The notes beneath the pieces were generated by a model. It did not search any database, was not told the DNA's origin, and was given only the letters and a program-made list of their open reading frames with translations. 64,000 nucleotides of DNA from Azolla caroliniana (taxonomy: Eukaryota; Polypodiophyta): assembly GCA_043228905.1 (NCBI GenBank), contig JBHGNT010000014.1:19716001-19780000 (forward strand), read 5' to 3'. A program made the position numbers and the translations under genes. How positions within the stretch are numbered: position 1 is the first letter of the stretch; each line of letters begins with the position of its first letter. Below are positions 57,142 to 64,000 of the stretch, in pieces.

Positions 57142-59964
57142 ATGACGAGCAATGTAGTCGAAACATATATCCCTTCTACAAAGCCTACTAAGGTCCATGG
57201 AATCGATGTTATTGCGAATCTAGAACTAGGCAGCCATCGTAACCAATCATTACAATGCAACAAGAATTATCCCGACCAAGAAAACGATTCGGACCAATCA
57301 TTATGCGAGGCGGTCGATTGGAGAGGACGGCCAGCCACGACAAAGCATGGCGGACACAAGACCTCTTTCTTCATTCTCGGTGGGTAAATTTACATTGACG
57401 ATGTCCAAAACTTATATTCTTTCATAATTGGTGATTAGGGCTCACATAACTAAATATTTACTAATTTCACGTAAGTTATCCCATTTTAACTGTTTTTTAT
57501 TGGATTACAATTTACAAGTACTAAGGGAGTTCAGCTAGCCATTAACTCATTAATAGTTGTTTCTTAATTGTTGTTGTTGGGCTCTAGTGAATCAAGGGCT
57601 TTGGAATGTGGCCTTCTTTGCGGTGACCACGAGTTTGGTGTTGTACTTCCGGCGAGCCCTCCAGATGAGCAATGCCGAGGCGGCCAACAATGTCACCAAT
57701 TGGCTCGGCACCACATGGCTCCTTACCTTACTTGGCGGATTTTTGGGCGATTCATACATAGGCCGATTTTGGACTTGCGTCCTCTTTCAAGCAATACATG
57801 CCGTGGTGAGTAATAATCTATGATGATTTGGAAATCGAAGCCTGGTTTCCATTCTAAAGTGCCGACTTACCTAGCTAGGGCTAAGGATGTCATCATCCCA
57901 AATAGAGGGCTCTTTCCCGACAATACACAAGCTCCCACAACTTCCCATCGTGTTTCCCAACGATGTTCGAGGTTATGCATCTCTATTTCCACACCTAGAT
58001 TGCTAGCTATGTGGAGCCATGGGAGGTGAGGAATGAATGCTGCTAGGTTTTGATCATCCTCATGGTGTGCATTGAAGCCCCTTGTGAGACTAAACTACAT
58101 AATATGTCCAAGACCTCTCTCTCTCTCTTTTGATAGCCATGGTATACTAATAGACCACAACTTCCTTGACCTATCATTGTGTTCATATGTAAGGAATGCT
58201 AATCATCCTCATGGTGTGCATTGAAGCCCCTTGTGAGACTAAACTACATAATATGTCCAAGACATCTCTCTCTCTCTCTTTTGATAGCCATGGTATACTA
58301 ATAGACCACAACTTCCTTGACCTATCATTGTGTTTATTGATCGCCATGTCATTGATGCCGATGAAACTAACCGCCCCCTCCCCGATAGGGTCTTATCATG
58401 TTGGGTATCTGCGTGAGCGTGGACGCATTGAATCCTGAAGCGAAACCCGACAGACCTCCGAAGGCTCTCGGGACATCTTTGTTCTTCGTGTCGATTTATG
58501 TGATCGCGTTGGGCACGGGGGGCTACCTTCCGGCATTCCAAGCGCTCGGGGCCGACCAATTCGACACGGAGGCGGAGAAGACGTCGTTCTTCAGTTGGCT
58601 CTTCTTCTTCACGAACATCGGGTCGGTCGTGGCGAACACGGTGCTAGTGTACATCGAGAACGAGGGCGAGTGGGCGCTAGGCTATTGGCTGGCGACGGGG
58701 TCGGGGGTGATGGCATTCCTCGTGTTCGGGCTGGGGGTGGGGACATATAGGCAGTTCCGTCCGGGCGGGAATGCGTTCGTGCGGGTGGGCCAGGTCGTGG
58801 TGGGCATGTGTAGGAGGTGGCATGTACGGGTGCCGGACGATGCGGCGAAGCTACACGAGGCATCGGAGAGGGAGCTAATCCGGCAAGGCAGCCGGAAGAT
58901 GCCGCACACACCGAGGCTAAGGTGGTTTAGCAGCTCTTTTAGGGTTTTCTTGGTAAAACTGGTTAGGGTTTTTGTTTTTATTTATTGGCTAGGGAATTTT
59001 TTTGCAACAAACAAAGTAAGGAAGAAGAAACCAAGCCTAAAAGAGATGAAATTGCAGGTTCTTGGACAAGGCGGCGACGCCAGCGGAGGGGGTGGAGCAA
59101 GAAGAAAAAGAAGAAGAAGCATGGAAGCTTTGTAGCGTGACGCAGGTGGAGGAGGTGAAGTGCTTGGTGCGGATGGTGCCCATCTGGCTGGCGGCCATAC
59201 CTTTCGCCATCGTCTTCTCGCAGGTGAACACCCTGTTCATCGAGCAGGCGGCGGTGATGGACACGGATCTGGGCGGGGGCTTCCACATGCCGCCGGCGTC
59301 GATCAGCCTGGTCAACGTGCTCACCATCTTCGCCTGCACGGTGCTGTACCCGTGGACGGTGGTGCCCATGGCCAGGCTGGCCACGGGGAGGAAGGAAGGC
59401 CTGACCCACCTGCAGAGGCTAGGTCTTGGCATCGCCGCCACGGCCGCCGCCGTGGCTGTGGCGGCGCTGGTGGAGACCAAGCGCCTCTCGGAGGCCGCGT
59501 CCGGCCGCCGGATGGGCGTGATGTGGCTCGTCCCTCAGGAAGTGGTCTTGGGCGCCTCCCAAGTCTTCACCATCGTCGGCGCCATGGACTTCTTCTACCG
59601 CGAGGCCCCCCACTCGATGCGCGGCCTCGTGTCCGCCCTCTCCCTCGCCAACCTCGCCCTCGGTAGCTTCGGCAGCACCCTCCTCGTCTCCACGACCATG
59701 CACTTCTCCACTCGCGGCGGCCGCTCCCCCGGTTGGATCCCGCCCAACCTCGACGACGGCCACGTCGACTACTTCTATTGGCTCCTCTTCTGCATTACCG
59801 TAGCCGACGCCGCCTTCTTCTCCCTCGGTGCCATCTGGTACACGCGCCTCAGTACTCCTTCCCTTGTTCTGTCCGGGCAGCACCCCGAGGTCCTAAATGA
59901 ATCACCAAACGACCATCCGCCTGCCACGGGGGGCGGGGGAGGGGACCACCAAGGTCCTAAATGA
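57142..59964 (+). CDS. NPF: NRT1/PTR family (NPF) transporter, NPF7-like
   Basis: Twelve-helix membrane transporter of the nitrate/peptide (NPF, POT) family. Exons 57142-57379, 57588-57805, 58389-58921 and 59058-59964 join in frame (phases 1, 0, 2) to 631 aa, normal for plant NPFs. Landmarks: VDWRGRPA before helix 1; VNQGLWNVAFF in helix 1; NAEAANNVTNWLGT; GGFLGDSYIGRFWTC; GTGGYLPAFQALGADQF; HTPRLRFLDKAA across the third junction; VEEVKCLVRMVPIW; a long cytosolic loop near the middle; LVPQEVVLGASQVFTIVG; GWIPPNLDDGHVDYFYWLL. The ExxER proton-coupling motif of most NPFs is replaced by QGLWN in helix 1, as in subfamily NPF7, where substrates such as nitrate or potassium are known. The substrate here cannot be read from sequence. 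No lesion. Exons 3-4 are much more GC-rich than exon 1. The frame is open a little upstream, so the first ATG is a choice. Confidence 0.9.
58052..58343. repeat. 148-bp tandem duplication in NPF intron 2
   Basis: CATGGTGTGCATTGAAGCCC begins at 58061 and at 58209, and the following sequence, including a (TC)n run, is nearly identical. It lies wholly within the intron between exons 2 and 3. Confidence 0.92.
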
Positions 59965-60159
59965 TGCCAACACCACACACATGTATGAGTGATTGGTGAT
60001 GCAATGCTCTTTTTTCCACATCATTGGTCATATAGATATCAATCACACACCACTTGTTATAGCGCTCACACACACCTTCGAGCCCGCCACCACTAGGTTG
60101 AGTGTGGATTCTCGATGAATCAATAACATGCATTACATAGGTATTGATCACACTACATG

Positions 60160-60162
<3 letters not shown>

Positions 60163-60191
<29 letters not shown>

Positions 60192-60208
60192 TGTATGTAT
60201 GTATGTAT
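60163..60208. repeat. (ATGT)n microsatellite 3' of NPF
   Basis: About eleven uninterrupted tetranucleotide units, 200 bases past the NPF stop. Confidence 0.95.
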
Positions 60209-60285
60209 TCGGGGGGAAAGAAGAAGAAGATGATGAGATGACGCAACACACTTACGTCACCGAAGTCTCTATGATGTCTTCGTGT

Positions 60286-60374
60286 AATGTATTCTATTGC
60301 AAGTATGGTCTCCTAATATGGAGACTCCGAATGTATTCTATTGCAAGTATGGTCTCCTAATATGGAGACTCCGA
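60286..60374. repeat. 44-bp tandem duplication
   Basis: AATGTATTCTATTGCAAGTA begins at 60286 and at 60330; the units are identical to their ends. Confidence 0.95.
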
Positions 60375-60383
60375 GTTACTCGC

Positions 60384-60882
60384 TCATGAGTTAGTTGTTT
60401 CTCTAGATCTCGCTATGAAATCCTTTATAAGCTTCTTCGTTAATTTGAAACATGTACTAATAAGTTCCGCTTCCATCATGTTTTTCTTGTATTGAAGCAA
60501 CTCGCGAGTCGCGACCAATCCAAAAACATTAGACATCTTTATGCAAAACTTAGGAACAAATCCAAAGTGCCGCCCAAGTAAAAAGAGATCGACATGCATG
60601 CATCTATCTTGTTGAATCCAATGCCCATACATCCAAGTTGATTTGTGGCAACATTTCGTAATGCAATTGCTCCATCCAAAATAGTTGGTAAGTTCTACAT
60701 TATCTTTTTGTGTTTCTAAAAAAAACATTGGCTTTACGAAAAAGTGCAACGTTCCCAACAACACGAAAATGATGTTTATGAATCAACATTTGGTCAAAGA
60801 ATATTGGCCCACAAATAATGTCCAAGATCATCAATATGTATACAAAATGGATTCCCTCTAATGATGATATGCATTGTGCCAT
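60384..60882 (-). other. Unassigned minus-strand reading frames
   Basis: Two overlapping minus-strand frames (60882-60700 and 60764-60384) would join if one base were gained or lost near 60740. The translations do not match a family I know. It may be an old transposon fragment. Confidence 0.25.
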
Positions 60883-60929
60883 AACAAATTTAAGCTAGCT
60901 TTTAAGTGATTCCACTATGTTTCTTTAAT

Positions 60930-61032
60930 CATTATGTCCTAAAGTTTAACGCATGGCTTACCAATATTCTCATTATGTTTGTTCTATCATTATGTCCTAA
61001 AGTTTAACTCATGGCTTACCAATATTCTCAAA
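60930..61032. repeat. 58-bp imperfect tandem duplication
   Basis: ATTATGTCCTAAAGTTTAAC occurs at 60931 and 60989, each followed by GCTTACCAATATTCT. Confidence 0.9.
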
Positions 61033-62079
61033 CATTACATAATTCCATCATGAGGAACTTTGAGGAATGCAAATTCTATCCACATTAAACCTCTCTTTTG
61101 ACGAGACAAATGAGATTAGTGCCAAGTCACATGGTCATTGACCTAATTGTTAATGTCCACTCGATTGAAAAACGAAACTCATTCTCACTTGTCTGGCCAA
61201 AAATAGAGTAGACAATGGTAGTTCCTGAGACATTGACCTCAAGGTGGTTCTCAAGAACACTTGAGTAAGATTTATCTTTCAACTAGAACACCGAAAGGCA
61301 CTATATGTTTGGCACTATTGTCGGGAACTAAAGACACCACTCAAAACTAATGGTGACCTTTCCAAAGGCTCACATGGCTATCTAATTACAGAAAATCAAG
61401 TGTGCATGTGAAATATTAGAACTACTTGAACTACTTGGCCGTACTTCCTTTAAAGATGCATTCTTTGTGTGTGATAATGTGTTGTAAGAGCAAGTGAATT
61501 GTGCGTGATTCGCAATGTGTAAAGTTAATTGAACTAAATTTGAGTTTGAATGTTTGGTAATATTACAAGGACATGAATGGGTCGATTTATTTGCGCTTGA
61601 ATGTTGATAAAATGTTGAGTGCTCATAAGAACATGTTAGAGATTTGTAATTTAAAAGCTCTGTTGAATGGGGAGTTTGAGAATCGAGATAAAAGATTTGG
61701 GTGTTGTAAAGAAAGGTCTGGGAATGGAAATTCGCAAAGATGAGAAAAGCCAACACACTTCTACTATCATAGAAAATGCACATTGAGAGGGTTCTACAGT
61801 GATTTGTTAGCACTATATTCGTAGCACATTTCAATTTTCAGCAATGTTGTTACACACCTTTGAGAATGATAACCCATACGTACCGATAGTGGAGGTTAGC
61901 AAATGTTTTAGGATCCCTATGCCAGTGTTGTTGAGAGCCTCATGTATGCCCAGGTGTCCCAAACTTGTGAACGTAGATACACAAGAAACCTAGGAAATGT
62001 CCCTTGGCTAGTGGTGAAATGAAATTTTCAATAAATGAAGGATACTAGTGATGTTGGCTGAGTTTATTGGAGATTTATT
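61033..62079. other. Intergenic, no supported gene
   Basis: A 150-codon minus-strand frame at 61382-61834 is Ser/Asn/His-rich without family motifs and is treated as chance. Nothing else is supported. Confidence 0.5.
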
Positions 62080-62340
62080 CCATAGAAAGTTGGTGAACCA
62101 TTACATGTTTAGTCTTCCTTCTCCTTCGATGTACTATCAATAATAAAGCAATGTTGCAATCGAGTGTTGCTTTGTTGATGTAGCCACAAGAGTGAAAGAA
62201 GTTATTTGGTGTCAATGCTTGGTTTGCCAATTGGGAGTAACATTAAATAAGAAATTAGCTTTTTGCAACAATCAAAGTTCCATACATTTGACCAAAATTC
62301 TACCGAGAACAAGCCAAGCACATTGAAATTAGGTTATACT
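62080..62340 (+). pseudogene. Copia RNase H relic
   Basis: Broken plus-strand frames read VATRVKEVIWCQCLVCQLGV then FCNNQSSIHLTK, the order seen at the end of copia RNase H (EAEYVA...KEAIW...CDNQSAIHLTKN). No LTR or other domain is visible, and stops are frequent. Confidence 0.65.
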
Positions 62341-62892
62341 TCACCAAAGATATTTTGGCACACATTTTTATTACAATTGAGAAAATCTCCTTTGCACATA
62401 AACCATAGAGGAATTTTCTTATTGCTCACTAAATGTGGATGTGGGCTTATCGCCAAACCAAATCAAATACTTTTATCCTTATTTTGTCAAAACATTATTT
62501 TATCATCGCCACACCTTTTAATGATGGCTATGTCACAAGCATATTTTTTGTTCCATTGACTATGGATGTTGTTTTCAACCCATCTAGGCCTCCATGACAA
62601 GAGTTTCTTGTTGTTCTTTTTAGTGGGTACTTTATCGATTTAATTCATCAACGTCGTAATGGTTGTGGATACTTAATGCATTCCTTTTGCATACCCACCA
62701 CATGAAATATGTTTTTTTATCATGGTAGTTATCATCTTTAAATCCTTTTTCAACATTTGTCAATTAAAGTGGCAAATGTTTTGTCATGTAGTGCTACAAT
62801 ATATTTATCCTAAGATAGATAGGTGGGAGATTTAAATTGTGCATTTGATGTTATGTGTTTCATGTTTGTAATGTGTGATACAGATCACTTTA

Positions 62893-62932
<40 letters not shown>

Positions 62933-64000
62933 TTGGTACCATGAGTTCTTAAAATTTGATCATTTGCCAAGGAACACCCAATGTGTTGGTGTGTCCATGT
63001 CGACAAACATGCATGGCATTGGCTTTCTGACACTTTAGAGTATACCCAAGAGCACACTACCACATCAAATGATCACCTATTGCAGATGGAACCGTTAATA
63101 TATTGGAGGACAAGTAATGGCCTTTCCATCACCGCAACATACCAATACCTCAACAAAAGTTTCAAATGATCACTTCTTTGCGAGGACATTAATGGCACAG
63201 AAGTTCTAGGTATCAACGAAGAAGATGAAGAATGAAAGACATTAATAGCTATGGTTTCATGAATCTTGAATGAACCTTCTTCATCACGTTTCACAATACC
63301 ACTTTGCTTCCAGAGCAATGCAAAAGGTAAGCAAACAAAAGAGTGTCTTCAGTATTTACCACAATCACTTCCTTTTTGTTTTCTTGGGATGGTGAAATAT
63401 TATGCATTGCTCTAGAGATATTTTCCCTCTCTCCTTCCCATGTGATGCATTGTGTCATGCGTTCTTGGTCGAGGATTTAGTCATTTACTAATGGAGAGAG
63501 GTGTGAGGATATAATAGAATGAACATTTGCTTGTTATCTACATTAAAAGTCTGTCAGCAGTTAGCAATACAACCCTCTGTGCCAATTGCAATGCTAAATT
63601 CTACCCAATTAATCATGTGGCGAGTCCAGCTGTGGAAGTTTGGCTCTTCCATTTGGGTCTAGAAAGATGGTATCAATATGGTGGGAGGGGATATTGCTGA
63701 TAAGAAAGTGTAATATTACATCAAAATGTGCTTTTAGGGTTGAAGACAAGTTGTGTAGGTAATATCATCTTGTACTAGATGCTGGTGATGGTGGAGCCAT
63801 ACTAGAGCTGTAAATTGGTCTCGTACCAGGCTGATCCAGACCATCCATGGTTAGTTGATACACTGCTGGCCATGCATAAAGAGCTTGGAGTATACCTAAT
63901 TTGATGCCTCATCCAAGGACAATTGGTTCACAACCAACAACGCCGATATGATCGATTATCTGAACCTGCCGGCATAGATTGGAGAGCGTTTCAACGATGC
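62341..64000. other. Window end, no firm gene
   Basis: A minus-strand frame at 63318-63073 begins WKQSGIVKRDEEGSFKIHE and ends in Ser-rich sequence. It could be an exon of an unknown gene, but the support is weak. The last 300 bases hold no recognised motif. Confidence 0.35.
62899..62929. repeat. (GA)n microsatellite
   Basis: Uninterrupted GA run. Confidence 0.92.

Noticed and set aside
59160-59666. 168-codon ORF in another frame of the NPF gene
   Set aside because: GC-rich shadow of exon 4.
61382-61834. 150-codon minus-strand ORF
   Set aside because: Compositionally biased, no recognisable motif, no splice or promoter context.

Overview
The window is a stretch of a flowering-plant nuclear genome. 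It holds intron-bearing plant gene families, long AT-rich intergenic DNA, many di- and trinucleotide microsatellites, and nested LTR and LINE retrotransposons at different stages of decay. The one complete transporter gene has GC-rich later exons, as is common in monocots. That is only a hint, and I cannot name the species. I see no rRNA, tRNA, CRISPR or prokaryotic operon features.

Layout. 1-1.0 kb: 5' part of a RING-CH (MARCH-type) ubiquitin ligase gene on the minus strand. 6.3-11.7 kb: a complete four-exon minus-strand gene for an F-box protein with an NTF2-like domain, orthologous by eye to SKIP8, with a 3.6-kb intron. 12.5-13.3 kb: an 801-bp non-autonomous hAT-type DNA transposon with perfect terminal inverted repeats and an 8-bp target duplication. 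15.0 kb: a 113-bp LINE tail with a 13-bp target duplication. 17.1-18.9 kb: a plus-strand gene with the N-terminal domain of cytokinin response factors but no AP2/ERF DNA-binding domain; an expanded 11-residue repeat occupies the middle. 20.8-21.3 kb: a decayed LINE. 24.0-26.3 kb: a young 5'-truncated LINE.

26.7-44.9 kb is a retroelement nest. A minus-strand Ty1/copia element (26.7-30.6 kb) is cut by the 3' LTR of a minus-strand Ty3/gypsy element (gypsy-A). Gypsy-A has a pol and a long same-strand accessory ORF downstream of the integrase. That ORF is itself split by a plus-strand gypsy of another lineage (gypsy-B, 32.6-39.0 kb). All carry stops or lost catalytic residues, so none is autonomous.

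46.1 kb: a short intronless ORF of unknown function behind a duplicated 85-bp leader. 47.6-49.2 kb: a copia relic. 49.4-54.9 kb: a minus-strand LINE interrupted by a solo LTR and by a non-autonomous LTR element. 57.1-60.0 kb: a complete four-exon NRT1/PTR (NPF) transporter gene, closest in features to subfamily NPF7. 60-64 kb: short tandem duplications, a copia RNase H relic and otherwise unassigned sequence.

The host genes are independent loci (protein turnover, transcription-factor-like, membrane transport) and not a functional cluster. The most unusual items are the AP2-less CRF-type gene and the gypsy-A accessory ORF.
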